NCBI GenBank assembly: GCA_964522015.1
Contig: CAZFST010000020.1
Location: forward strand, 17,360-81,359
Length of the DNA: 64,000 nt
Reading direction: 5' to 3'
From: QQWI01 sp964522015
GTDB taxonomy: Bacteria; Bacillota; Clostridia; Peptostreptococcales; Acidaminobacteraceae
This document shows positions 53,279-63,050 of this stretch, one piece after another. How positions within the stretch are numbered: the first letter of the stretch is position 1; every line of letters begins with the position of its first letter. The position numbers and the translations under genes are program-made. The notes beneath the pieces are model-generated. The model did not search any database, was not told the origin of the DNA, and saw only the letters and a program-made list of their open reading frames with translations.

Positions 53279-55666
53279 TTACAACGGATAATCGCCTTTG
53301 CTATGTGGGAATTCAATAACAAACTTTGTCCCCTCTCCCATTTTGCTTTCACAACTAATTCGCCCGTTTAGCAGACCAGTCACAAGGTTATAGACAATGT
53401 TAAGACCCAGGCCACTGCCCCCCAAACCCCGTTTTGTGGTATAAAACGGCTCAAATATGTGACCAAGATGCTCTTCTGGGATACCTTTACCATCATCGCT
53501 AAAGATCAGGAATGCATCATTACCCTGTAAGTGAAAATCAATCATAATATGAAGAGACTGTTTCAAAGTATCATCGTAAGCATGGACGATAGCATTCATC
53601 ATTAAATTTGTAATGATTTGCGAAAATGCACCAGCGTAAGAATTGACTATCAGCTCAGGGTTGCAATTAACAGTAACCTGGTGATTTTGTTTTTTTGTCT
53701 CATGATGCAAGCTGGTAACAATCATATCTAGGTATTCTGACATATTAAATGGTATCTGTTCTTCAATACTTTGATGTACTGCAATCTCCTTAAAACTGTT
53801 TACTAGCTTTGCTGCACGACCTAAATTATGATTTAAAATTGACGTACTTTGATTGATGTTATTAACGTATTCTTCAAAATCCGTTCTTGTCACTTCATTA
53901 TTTTGTAGTTTCTTATAGAAAGATTCATTAACTTCGCAAAGGTAAGATGTTGCTGTAATAGAAATACCAAGTGGTGTATTGATTTCGTGGGAGACTCCAG
54001 ACACAAGGCTTCCAAGTGAAGCTAATTTTTCTCTTTCATTAAGTTCTAACATCAATTTTTCTAAGGCTTTTGTTTTTTGATTGACTAAAGTTTCTAATTT
54101 GCTTTTTTCCTGCTTATGCAAGTCTTCAATCTCTTGTTGGGCCTCAACCAATTGCGAAAATGACTGCCTTACATCTGCCTTCATTAGATTAAAGGCATTG
54201 GCTAAGACACCTATCTCATCAATTGAATTGACTGCCACCAATGATTCATTCTCTCGATCGAGGATGGTTGTTGTTGATAGTGCCAAACTATTCAATTGAC
54301 GGGTTAACTGAGAATTTACGATTGTAATAATCAAGATAACAACCAATGCAATAACCACTGATATTGTAAAAGTGTTCAAAATACTCGATTGTAGATTTCC
54401 ATCAACTTGCGCATCAACGTTTTTAAAAACCTTAAACACTTCATCCATAGGCACTGCAAATCCTAAAGTCCAGTGTTCATCATAAAAACTTTGTTCAGTG
54501 TTCCAGGTTTGATAGGCTCTAAAAGGTCTGGTAATAATTAAATAGTCCTTACCGCTGATCTCTATTTCTGTAAAGGTAGTGCCTTGTTGATTAATTGGTA
54601 TTTTTTTGACGCTATCAAAAGTACTTTCATTGATAAAACGCTTAAGGCGATTAAAGCCAACGGTGGCTTCCCCCTCTTTTGATGTGCCACTTTGCAATCC
54701 TAACAAGGTTGCACCAGTATCCTTGACAGCAAAAATATTGCCATTGGATTGAGATAAGAAAGCAAAGCCATTATCACTTAACTTGATTTCTTCAATTCTA
54801 TCAATAATGGCCGTAATAGGAACGTCATACGAGACCCCACCTTCAAATTCAGTATAGTTTTTGCTAAATACTGGTGTCCCAAAGGAAATCACAATTTCTC
54901 CGGTTAGAGCATCTTGTACTGGTGCAGATGCCTTTGATAATGAATAAGGGGATTCATTTCTTGCCATTAGCTCTTTTACTTCTCGTTTGTAATCATCGAT
55001 CAAGCCGGGATTAAATGTCTCCCAGATAGGCAAAGTATTCAGTTCTGGATAAACATCAAAAATTGTTTTGCCCATATTTACCCATGGTGCAAGGCGGGTC
55101 ACCCCTTGTACATCACTACCCTGATAATAAAGCTGTAATTTATCGACACCGTGTTCAATGAATGAAGGCATCACAAAGTCTAGAATAGCAGTTTGACGTA
55201 TGACAGCTTTAGACCCTTCAGATAGTTGTCCATTCTTATCAACTTGAGTCCCTGGAACAAAAACCACAGTTGGCTCTTCCGATTGATTCTGATACCAAGA
55301 ACCACTATAGGTCATGATATCTTCAAAGTAGGGTTGTTTATGAAGGGCTTCACCAATGGCTTGAAACTGTTCTTGATAGTCAAAAGTCGTTTGTACCATA
55401 CTGGCGGCCATTTGATTTTCTTTTGTGATATTCAGCATATCTTTTTCAATGTTACCACTGATCTCATCTATGTAATTGTCATAGTACTCTTCTACCAACA
55501 CCCTAAATTCTTTTTCCATTGTCTTTAGGGACTTATCGGTTAAATCATGAACATTGTTCTGATTGAATAAGGTGATTACCATCATTGCACTTAAAAGGCA
55601 AACTATCGAAATAGAGGTGAGCTTTAGATTTAAGGACATTCTAAAACGGTTCATTACTTTATTCAT
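53279..55666 (-). CDS. Membrane sensor histidine kinase with double-Cache-like domain and HAMP
   Basis: About 795 residues. Helices near 10-30 and about 385-405 flank a large outer domain with Cache-like motifs (YFEDIMTYSGSWYQNQ, PYSLSKASAPVQDALTGEIVISFGTPVF). HAMP follows (SLALSTTTILDRENESL). The phosphoacceptor is H560 in SGVSHEINTPLGISITA; the ATPase part has FSDDGKGIPEEHLGHIFEPF and GGSGLGLNIVYNL. It shares the H-box and general design with the kinase at 10755. No response regulator is adjacent. Confidence 0.9.
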   Translation of the reverse strand: MNKVMNRFRMSLNLKLTSISIVCLLSAMMVITLFNQNNVHDLTDKSLKTMEKEFRVLVEEYYDNYIDEISGNIEKDMLNITKENQMAASMVQTTFDYQEQFQAIGEALHKQPYFEDIMTYSGSWYQNQSEEPTVVFVPGTQVDKNGQLSEGSKAVIRQTAILDFVMPSFIEHGVDKLQLYYQGSDVQGVTRLAPWVNMGKTIFDVYPELNTLPIWETFNPGLIDDYKREVKELMARNESPYSLSKASAPVQDALTGEIVISFGTPVFSKNYTEFEGGVSYDVPITAIIDRIEEIKLSDNGFAFLSQSNGNIFAVKDTGATLLGLQSGTSKEGEATVGFNRLKRFINESTFDSVKKIPINQQGTTFTEIEISGKDYLIITRPFRAYQTWNTEQSFYDEHWTLGFAVPMDEVFKVFKNVDAQVDGNLQSSILNTFTISVVIALVVILIITIVNSQLTRQLNSLALSTTTILDRENESLVAVNSIDEIGVLANAFNLMKADVRQSFSQLVEAQQEIEDLHKQEKSKLETLVNQKTKALEKLMLELNEREKLASLGSLVSGVSHEINTPLGISITATSYLCEVNESFYKKLQNNEVTRTDFEEYVNNINQSTSILNHNLGRAAKLVNSFKEIAVHQSIEEQIPFNMSEYLDMIVTSLHHETKKQNHQVTVNCNPELIVNSYAGAFSQIITNLMMNAIVHAYDDTLKQSLHIMIDFHLQGNDAFLIFSDDGKGIPEEHLGHIFEPFYTTKRGLGGSGLGLNIVYNLVTGLLNGRISCESKMGEGTKFVIEFPHSKGDYPL

Positions 55667-55770
55667 GAGAATCCTCCTCAATGTCGTTATGGTATATTTA
55701 ACTAACATTTACCCATTTATAATTATAACAAACCTAATTACTTCTCAATCCCAATAGCATTGCCATGCTG

Positions 55771-57159
55771 TTACTTCTCAATGCCAATAGCAATGACTTG
55801 ATCATCTGCGCGGGTAATAATACAGGCACTTAATACCTTATCTACAAAGTATTTTGAGTTCCCGATTCGAATGATGGTATCTGGAAAAATACTGTTGATC
55901 TTGACACGACCTTGACTAACATTTTTCAAGGCATCCATTAAATGATCGTAACGCTGCATTTTTTCTTCCAAATCAATTTGTGTCCCCATTAAACTCTCTT
56001 GATATTGGTGAAGAATATCTTGATGTATTTCAATCTCAGGCTGCATCAACGCATTATAGGCAAGAACAGGTATCCGGGCCTTGAGCCTGGCTTCTAGAAT
56101 TTTCAATTCTTGGATAAGTTCTTTTAGAGCCTTAAGTTCTTGAATAACGCTACCATCAATCCCTAAATTAATACTTGTGAGCACACCTAACCGTGAGCCA
56201 ATATGATTCGCTTCAATCATATATTTCGAGGTGATTTCACCCCCAATAATCAAGCCCTTTTTCCCTTTTACAGTGATTTTACTATCACACAATACTGTAC
56301 TATTAATGATTTCACCTGTTTCTAGTTCACCTTTGACATATACATTTGCATTTTCTATAAATTTAGTAATGAGATTGCCACCCACAACGATGTCCGAGAT
56401 TCCATGGCCTAAAATACCTTTCCCCACCGTTAAGTTCCCTTTGACTTTCAAAATACAACCTTCAACAAGGCCATCAATGGTTAAATCACCATCACAATGA
56501 ATCGTATAACCATCTAAAACATTTTCTTTGACATGAACATCACCGCCAAAATAGACATTACCACTTTCTGGGCCTACTTCTGATGTCTCCATTAACTGCA
56601 AAACTGTAACCCGTCCATTGATAAGTTTAGCGATACCATCAGAAGTTGCTATTAATTGACAGCCGTCATCACTTAGTTTAATGTTTTCACCAAACTTTAA
56701 AACAATGTCCTTCCCAATTCGGGGCTTTATTGTTTTATTGGTAACTGTTATACCATCAATCCCTTCTTGAACCGGGGTTTTGGTGATTAAGACATCACCT
56801 TGTTTAACAGCAGATATTTGTAATAGATTCTTAAAATCAACAGTGCCATCTTCTTGAATAATAGGTTTAGACTTACCTTCAAAATTAACATGGTTGGTCA
56901 AAAAGGCATCACACCCATTGAGATGTCGAATTCCCTGTGCAATGATGACATCGGAGATATCATCATTTGATGCTAGAGCATTGTTCAAACGATCAAACAA
57001 GATGCCATAGGATATATTTTGACGTTGAAGTTGTGCAAGAATAGCTTCATAAAGATCTGAAACCACACATTCCTCTTTGCGACGAACCGTAAGCACTGCA
57101 CTATAATAATCCTCAGAAACCCTTAATATAATTTCATATGGTAAATTTTCAGATGCCAT
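55771..57159 (-). CDS. FapA family protein (DUF342)
   Basis: 462 residues. An N-terminal domain of about 80 residues, then the DUF342/FapA core: TPVQEGIDGITVTNKTI, a beta-helix of repeats (GGDVHVKENVLDGYTIHCDGD, LTIDGLVEGCILKVKGNLTV) and an antiparallel coiled coil (ELKALKELIQELKILEARLKAR). The family is cytosolic and linked to the membrane and cell shape in Vibrio and Clostridia; its activity is unknown. Start by AGGAGATAATAG. Confidence 0.85.
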   Translation of the reverse strand: MASENLPYEIILRVSEDYYSAVLTVRRKEECVVSDLYEAILAQLQRQNISYGILFDRLNNALASNDDISDVIIAQGIRHLNGCDAFLTNHVNFEGKSKPIIQEDGTVDFKNLLQISAVKQGDVLITKTPVQEGIDGITVTNKTIKPRIGKDIVLKFGENIKLSDDGCQLIATSDGIAKLINGRVTVLQLMETSEVGPESGNVYFGGDVHVKENVLDGYTIHCDGDLTIDGLVEGCILKVKGNLTVGKGILGHGISDIVVGGNLITKFIENANVYVKGELETGEIINSTVLCDSKITVKGKKGLIIGGEITSKYMIEANHIGSRLGVLTSINLGIDGSVIQELKALKELIQELKILEARLKARIPVLAYNALMQPEIEIHQDILHQYQESLMGTQIDLEEKMQRYDHLMDALKNVSQGRVKINSIFPDTIIRIGNSKYFVDKVLSACIITRADDQVIAIGIEK

Positions 57160-57348
57160 CTATTATCTCCTTTTGAATGACATTGACACATTTGTAAATA
57201 GGACAGTGTCTTAACATACTATCGGCACAATTTTAATCCAAATCCACCTTTTATCAATTAATTTGAAACTAGTCCTTGACCTTAGAGCTACTCAAAGGTT
57301 TATCATTCGATATGGAGAGTTCACAATATTATAAAAAGAGAGGTACTT

Positions 57349-58578
57349 ATGTTTACTGTTAAGAATAAATACTTGGTTTTAGTAGGCGCATTATTAGCGC
57401 AAGTCACCATTGCGGGTCTTTATGCATGGAGTATTTTTGGAACAGCCCTGCAAGTAGAACGCGGTTGGGACGGTAATGAAATCCTTTTCCCATATTCATT
57501 TGCACAGTTTATTTTTGCTTTTAGCACCCTCCTTTCTGGCCGTATTGTGGATAAACATGGCCCAAGAATCGCACTTGTCATTGGTGGTATTCTCTATGGT
57601 GGTGGACTTATTCTATCTTCATTCGTTACAGAGCCTTGGATGTTATATATAACTTATGGTGTTATGTCTGGCGCTGGTGTTGGTTTCGTTTATGTTTGCC
57701 CACTGTCAACTTTAATAAAATGGTTCCCCAAAAATCGAGGCATGATTACTGGTCTTTCCGTTGGTGTTTTTGGAGGCGGCAGTATCATTTTTCAAAAAGT
57801 CATTTCTAGTTTCTTAACAACAACAGATGTCTCTGGGGCATTCTTAAAGCTTGGATTGATTTCAACTGTTTTGATTTTGATTGGTGCGGTTTTTACTAAT
57901 AATCCCGTTGGCTTTGTTAAGCAAGCTTCACAAAGAGGCGAAGGTGACTTTACAACTTCTGAAATGATTAAAACAGGCAAGTTTAAAATCACTTGGATTA
58001 TGTTCTGGTTTGCAGCAATTCCTGGCCTATTGGTACTTGGCGCAGCAAAAAATATTGGCATCGAGGTTGCTGGATTAGATGCAGCTCTTGCTGCTGGTGT
58101 CATCTCTATACTAGCCATCTCTAATGCTGGTAGCCGCTTAGTATCAGGTACCCTTTCTGATAAGTTTGGTACCCTCAACATGCTCAAATTAATTTTTGTC
58201 ATAACGATTGTTTCACTACTATCTTTAAGTTTCTTAGCTAGTATCAAACCAATCTTCTATCTAAGTGTCATTGGGGTTGCAGTTGGTTACGGTGGTTTCT
58301 TAGCACTTTTCCCAACCTTTACAAATCAAGAGTTCGGATCCTTTAGATATGGTTCTAACTATGGTGTGGTTTATCAAGCTTATGGACTTGCAGCTCTATC
58401 AGGTATCTTTATCAAGTCTATGGTGGGTGGCAGCTATATTACCACATTCATTCTTTCAGCAGCTGCTGCTTCAATCGGTTTGGTTTTGTCGTTTTTTATA
58501 AAGGAACGAGGAAAAATTGTACCTGCCTCAGCGGTCACCACAACTGGTACTTCTCAGGTTAGTTCGAAGGTGAATTAA
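57349..58578 (+). CDS. MFS transporter, OFA (oxalate/formate antiporter) family
   Basis: 409 residues, twelve helices. Signatures: AGLYAWSIFGTALQ, GRIVDKHGPRIALVIGG between helices 2 and 3, GAGVGFVYVCPLSTLIKWFPKNRGMITGLSVG and, in the second half, SGTLSDKFGTLNML. The family exchanges small carboxylates, and the exact substrate cannot be read from sequence. Start preceded by AGAGAGG. Confidence 0.9.
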   Translation: MFTVKNKYLVLVGALLAQVTIAGLYAWSIFGTALQVERGWDGNEILFPYSFAQFIFAFSTLLSGRIVDKHGPRIALVIGGILYGGGLILSSFVTEPWMLYITYGVMSGAGVGFVYVCPLSTLIKWFPKNRGMITGLSVGVFGGGSIIFQKVISSFLTTTDVSGAFLKLGLISTVLILIGAVFTNNPVGFVKQASQRGEGDFTTSEMIKTGKFKITWIMFWFAAIPGLLVLGAAKNIGIEVAGLDAALAAGVISILAISNAGSRLVSGTLSDKFGTLNMLKLIFVITIVSLLSLSFLASIKPIFYLSVIGVAVGYGGFLALFPTFTNQEFGSFRYGSNYGVVYQAYGLAALSGIFIKSMVGGSYITTFILSAAAASIGLVLSFFIKERGKIVPASAVTTTGTSQVSSKVN

Positions 58579-58601
58579 GACATCCATTTTTATTTTTAAT
58601 G

Positions 58602-58640
58602 AAAAAGACACCTCTTGATTTGATCAAGAGGTGTCTTTTA
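58602..58640. terminator. Bidirectional terminator between MFS and DHHW genes
   Basis: AAAAGACACCTCTTGAT and ATCAAGAGGTGTCTTTT form a perfect stem with a 3-base loop; T and A runs flank it on both sides. Confidence 0.9.
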
Positions 58641-58671
58641 GTATTCGTCCCATTCTGATTAAAAAACTACT

Positions 58672-59916
58672 TCATTTAAACTCAAACATTTTATAGCTAT
58701 TACTTGATAAGGGATCAAACAATGATGGATTATAAAGTATGATCACATAGTCTATCTTCCTGTTTTGATTCATTTTTAAAATATGCTCTCTGACAGAAGC
58801 ATCATAATAACGCTGATCAATAACGGTCAATTGATTGATATAACAGCTTAAAAAACCATTGAATGGTCGTCCAAAAGAATCCGAAAACACCACAATGTTT
58901 CCGTTATCAACTTTGCGGTTTGTAATCTCAGTTAAAGCGAAATTACCACCAAAATAGGCTGAGAATCTATCACTAAGCCCTTGTTGTTGAAGTTTACTAC
59001 CATCGACGATAGCGGACTCAAAGTCTCCATCCGTTTGTATATAAGTAGATGCATCTGTGTGTAGTTCATCCCCAGAAGTGATGTCTTTCACACGGGGATA
59101 CTTTCTTACCAAAAAGTCAGTTTCAAAAGTTGGTACCAGTAATTGAAAAGAATCTAGACCCGTATAATAACGTCCCACTCGATGGCCTTGTGAACCTAAA
59201 AAATCTAGAGTGGGCCGTGCTTCAAAAGCATCACTCTCCATTAGGATCTTTCGTGCTGTTTGAGAGGCTAAATGCGGGCTTATGAGACGTAGACTCTCTA
59301 GTGCGTATTCTGGCCGCCAATGGTGATCGGTTCGATAAAAAGCAGCCTCATCAGGTATATTGGCCCTTAGTTCACGTAAATCCACGGTGTCCACACCTGC
59401 TTCTTCAAGCCTTATTATCATCTGATCTGCATTCCTGTTAGAGAACTCTTCTAAACCATTAGGAAGCAAAGACTGATCACCAGTTAATTTAAAAGGGGCC
59501 TGTAGATATACCACAGGAATATTTTCTGTTTTTAAAAACGCTGCAAAATCAATCATGGTATTAGCATATTCTTCAACGGCCATTTCTTGATAGCCAAAGG
59601 TTAGATCGTCGTTTGGCATTTTGTACACCGTATTAGATGGATCAACGTCTTCAATAACCTTAGCGCCTAATACCCTTTGAAAACCACCGTACGCGTCAAT
59701 AAAGTAGGTCCTAAGGGGCATATTGATATTGATGGCATGATCAAAAGCAGTAATGCCTTGTTTGATGCCTTGGACTACGCCATTTTTATAACCCTCTCGA
59801 TAACCATCAATGGTCTCCTGAAAGACTAAGGAACTGGATAATCCTAAAGTTATAAAAAAAAGACTCATAATCAAAATGGTGGTGATGGAGGTTATAATAT
59901 ATTTAGGCTGCTTCAT
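58672..59916 (-). CDS. AlgJ-like SGNH-fold O-acetyltransferase partner (DHHW protein)
   Basis: 414 residues: an N-terminal membrane helix (IITSITTILIMSLFFITLGL) then an extracytoplasmic SGNH-like domain. The catalytic block RTDHHWRPEYAL carries the Asp-His pair, and VVFSDSFGRPFNG carries the candidate Ser. In alginate and other polysaccharide systems AlgJ-type proteins transfer the acetyl group that AlgI brings across the membrane. The AlgI-like gene is immediately upstream (8-base gap). Confidence 0.85.
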   Translation of the reverse strand: MKQPKYIITSITTILIMSLFFITLGLSSSLVFQETIDGYREGYKNGVVQGIKQGITAFDHAININMPLRTYFIDAYGGFQRVLGAKVIEDVDPSNTVYKMPNDDLTFGYQEMAVEEYANTMIDFAAFLKTENIPVVYLQAPFKLTGDQSLLPNGLEEFSNRNADQMIIRLEEAGVDTVDLRELRANIPDEAAFYRTDHHWRPEYALESLRLISPHLASQTARKILMESDAFEARPTLDFLGSQGHRVGRYYTGLDSFQLLVPTFETDFLVRKYPRVKDITSGDELHTDASTYIQTDGDFESAIVDGSKLQQQGLSDRFSAYFGGNFALTEITNRKVDNGNIVVFSDSFGRPFNGFLSCYINQLTVIDQRYYDASVREHILKMNQNRKIDYVIILYNPSLFDPLSSNSYKMFEFK

Positions 59917-59924
59917 TCTGACTC

Positions 59925-61331
59925 CTAGAAATTAAAATAAATAAAGGGGTTATAATTACTTTTCACTAAAGACGACATGGTTAGTAGTAACATTAAAAGG
60001 AATATCATCATATAGGCCCACTGATAAACCGACTGCAGGCTGACCTGCTTTTCAATCCAGTGTTTTATTGGCATTGAAAAGAGCATACCAACAATTAGAA
60101 AGAATGTCTTTGACTTCATCATATACGCAGTATGTCCATCCATGGTCCAATTTGATGTGAACGTGAACATATGCATAATGAATTGCCAGGCAATCTCAAC
60201 AGAGGGTGCCCTAAAAATAATCCAGCCAAAAAGGATGATGACAAGAGTTGCCATATGTGAAGTTGTGGCTTGTTTAAGCTTGTGTTTTGGAAACAATTTT
60301 TCTAGGGTCACAAAGAAGCCATGATAAATACCCCAGATGATAAAGGTCCAGTTGGCCCCATGCCAAATCCCCGTAAATAACCAAACAAAAGCTAAATTGA
60401 ACACTAATCGTCTTTTAGTTTTAACACGACTTCCCCCAAGGGGGAAATACAGATAATCCCGAAACCAAGCGCCCAAAGACATATGCCACCGGTTCCAAAA
60501 TTCAGAGACGCTCTTTGAAATATAGGGATAGTTGAAATTCTCTAAAAAATCGAAACCAAATAGTTTTCCTAAACCAATAGCCATATCGGAATAACCAGAG
60601 AAATCAAAATAAATTTGAAGCATATAGGCCACAGCCCCTATCCAATAAACATAAAAAGGCAACTGCACTCCACCAGGCTGATTAAAAACATAATCCGCCA
60701 CTAAAGCTACGTTATTGGCAATCAGAACTTTTTTAAACAGCCCCAGTAGAAAGCGATGCATCCCCTCAGAAAAACTTGCCAAATTAACACTTCGCATATT
60801 TATTTGCAAAGCTATATCATGATAACGGACAATAGGCCCTGCAATCAACTGGGCAAATAGCGATATATATAAGGCAATTTTGACAATCGAATACTGAACG
60901 TAACGCTCATCGCGGTAGACATCAATCACATAAGACATGGCTTGAAAGGTAAAAAAGCTAATGCCAATTGGTAGGGCAATCTGCGAAAGGGGTAAATTCA
61001 TATGGAAAATACCATTGACATTCCCAAGTAAAAAGTCCGCATATTTGAAAACGAACAAAACAAACATATTGATAGTTACTGCACCCACTAAAACTAGCTT
61101 TTTGTAGGACTTTGAGGGTGCTTTAACAATTGCGATACCAAGCAACCAGTTCAAAAAAATAGAACCGAGCATTAATAATACATACACCGGTTCTCCCCAA
61201 GCATAAAATAATAAACTGACCACTGCTAGAAAACCATTCTGTAGTACCAATGATTTTCTCAAGAGTCCGTAGTAAATTAATAGAACACTGGGTAAGAAAA
61301 CAATTAGAAATGTTAAGGATGAAAAAAGCAT
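59925..61331 (-). CDS. MBOAT-family O-acyltransferase (AlgI-like)
   Basis: 468 residues with about twelve helices. Conserved blocks are FFTFQAMSYVIDVYR, FDFSGYSDMAIGLGKLFGF, NFNYPYISKSVSEFWNRWHMSLGAWFRDYLYFPLGG and the catalytic-His motif GIWHGANWTFIIWG. It moves acetyl groups from the cytosol to surface polysaccharide or wall polymer. No polysaccharide synthesis genes are nearby, so the target polymer is unknown. Start by GGAGG. Confidence 0.92.
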   Translation of the reverse strand: MLFSSLTFLIVFLPSVLLIYYGLLRKSLVLQNGFLAVVSLLFYAWGEPVYVLLMLGSIFLNWLLGIAIVKAPSKSYKKLVLVGAVTINMFVLFVFKYADFLLGNVNGIFHMNLPLSQIALPIGISFFTFQAMSYVIDVYRDERYVQYSIVKIALYISLFAQLIAGPIVRYHDIALQINMRSVNLASFSEGMHRFLLGLFKKVLIANNVALVADYVFNQPGGVQLPFYVYWIGAVAYMLQIYFDFSGYSDMAIGLGKLFGFDFLENFNYPYISKSVSEFWNRWHMSLGAWFRDYLYFPLGGSRVKTKRRLVFNLAFVWLFTGIWHGANWTFIIWGIYHGFFVTLEKLFPKHKLKQATTSHMATLVIILFGWIIFRAPSVEIAWQFIMHMFTFTSNWTMDGHTAYMMKSKTFFLIVGMLFSMPIKHWIEKQVSLQSVYQWAYMMIFLLMLLLTMSSLVKSNYNPFIYFNF

Positions 61332-61410
61332 GAAACCTCCAATATAAGCCTATTGAGGATGTTGGCATGCCCAAAGACAAATGGCTGCCAACATCACACA
61401 AGCCTAGCGA

Positions 61411-62190
61411 CTAAACCGTTGGCATACCGGCTAGGGCCATTAATTGATACATCTTTTGCGTAGGCGCTAACCAAACTTCTCCAACACCAGTAAACACCTG
61501 TAAGAATCCTTCACCTGAGGTTACAGAGTTCTTGAGTCCGCCACCAGCAAGTTCTACAGAAAGTGTCACATTACCTCTTCTTGCAACAGCAAAATTACCA
61601 TCAACACTCAACTTATTTTTTCCATCCAGTTCGACTACATCAAGTTCGTCTGCTGGAACAGGAATTGTTAAAATCACTAAGCCCGTACCCTTAAGGCTAG
61701 TTTGGAAAATACCCTCACCACCAGCAAGAGCCGCACCTATGCTTTTTTGAGCCACAGCCGTCACAGTTATGGCTTCGGAGCAACCATAAAAAAGGCCTTT
61801 ATCCACTACCAGTTCATCGTTATCAAGTTCTACAAGTAAGAAATGACCAAGACTTGGTTCAAGAAAAATCTCCCCTGTGCCTCGGTAGATAGGTTTAAAC
61901 ATAGCTTCACCAGTTAAAAGGTTAGTGCCTAGGTTTGCCATAAATCCTTTTTTTACTGGTACTTCCATGGCTATGTTACCATTCATGTAATACAGGGCCC
62001 CAGATTCTACCTTAAGTGCACCCTGTTTCATCGTTACTTTAACCATTTTTGCTTTAACGCCAGACTTTTCTAAGTAAAAAAGGTTCATGGCTTCACCTGG
62101 TGTACGAACCCCTTTAAGTTCCTTATACGCTAAAACCTCAATTTTCATTTGATCATTTTCAATCATATCCACTACAAATGTTTCTAACAT
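61411..62190 (-). CDS. AIM24 family protein
   Basis: 259 residues of a trihelical beta-structure typical of AIM24/DUF124 (TIGR00266) proteins: repeated glycine-rich turns (LSGTG-like LKGTGLVILTIPV, GGLKNSVTSGEGFLQVFTGVGEVWLAPT). Function in bacteria is unknown. Start by GGAGGTTACT. Confidence 0.85.
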   Translation of the reverse strand: MLETFVVDMIENDQMKIEVLAYKELKGVRTPGEAMNLFYLEKSGVKAKMVKVTMKQGALKVESGALYYMNGNIAMEVPVKKGFMANLGTNLLTGEAMFKPIYRGTGEIFLEPSLGHFLLVELDNDELVVDKGLFYGCSEAITVTAVAQKSIGAALAGGEGIFQTSLKGTGLVILTIPVPADELDVVELDGKNKLSVDGNFAVARRGNVTLSVELAGGGLKNSVTSGEGFLQVFTGVGEVWLAPTQKMYQLMALAGMPTV

Positions 62191-62331
62191 AGTAACCTCC
62201 CGCTAGCATATAATTAGTTTCTGACAGTTGCATTTGAAACGAATACACAATAATGGCAATGCTCTTTTGTCTTAACACTGTTACCTAAGTGTTTTGCCCC
62301 CAATTTCCGTACTATCACCCTTAATCGACCT

Positions 62332-62913
62332 TCATAATTCACGTCTTGAATGGTTGAGTGTCATAACACAATTGCGAATACTCGTCGCATTAGGTATCAT
62401 GAAAGGTGTGACTCTACAATAGGGCAAATAATCATCAAATGATTTTGGGAAAGTCCAAATATCTTGAAAAAATGCATAAAGTAAATTAAGCAATGAAAAT
62501 ATGAATGCCATGGTCATCACCATCGGGTGTCTAAATAAGCCAAAAATGGATCCATAAAAAAAGGCAAACCAGAGAACACCAGGATGACGACACAATGCAT
62601 AGACCCCTTTATCTAATACCTTTCTTTTAGGATCAGATGTTATGTTAGTCTTCTTAGATGGCAAAGCAAAAAACAAGGAATAAACCAGTAGGTTAAAAAA
62701 AGACAAAGCAATGAAAAACCAAGCAATTCTCTCGATTGTCGGTAAAGCCAAACTATCTCGAACCGACCATAGCACCCCTGTGGTTGAAACACCAATGAAA
62801 AGACATCCCAAAAGGAAAAGACCCCTTAACCATTTAACTTGCCACTTAATACTGTTAATATCATATAATAAGAATAAAACAAATCCCACAATACCCATCG
62901 CAATTAAATTCAT
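62332..62913 (-). CDS. Isoprenylcysteine-methyltransferase-like membrane protein
   Basis: About 193 residues, five helices. The C-terminal half carries YALCRHPGVLWFAFFYG and FPKSFDDYLPYCRVTPFMIP, the HPG and late-basic pattern of ICMT/NnrU/DUF1295-like proteins that act on membrane lipids. Substrate unknown. Start at 62913 is a choice between close ATGs after GGGGG. Related in pattern to the DUF1295 protein at 1714. Confidence 0.7.
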   Translation of the reverse strand: MNLIAMGIVGFVLFLLYDINSIKWQVKWLRGLFLLGCLFIGVSTTGVLWSVRDSLALPTIERIAWFFIALSFFNLLVYSLFFALPSKKTNITSDPKRKVLDKGVYALCRHPGVLWFAFFYGSIFGLFRHPMVMTMAFIFSLLNLLYAFFQDIWTFPKSFDDYLPYCRVTPFMIPNATSIRNCVMTLNHSRREL

Positions 62914-63050
62914 CATGGCCCCCAATCATTGTCTCTTGCTATTATTATAGCGGACTTCCAAAATTTTTAAAGCATTAACTGGTAGATTTTCGAAAAAAAC
63001 TATAACGACTGTCGTGTACTTTGTGAAAATAAACTGATGGAGGTAGGCTC

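Noticed and set aside
62191..62331. RNA gene in the gap before the AIM24 gene
   Set aside because: No stable hairpin, T run or tRNA-like arm was seen.
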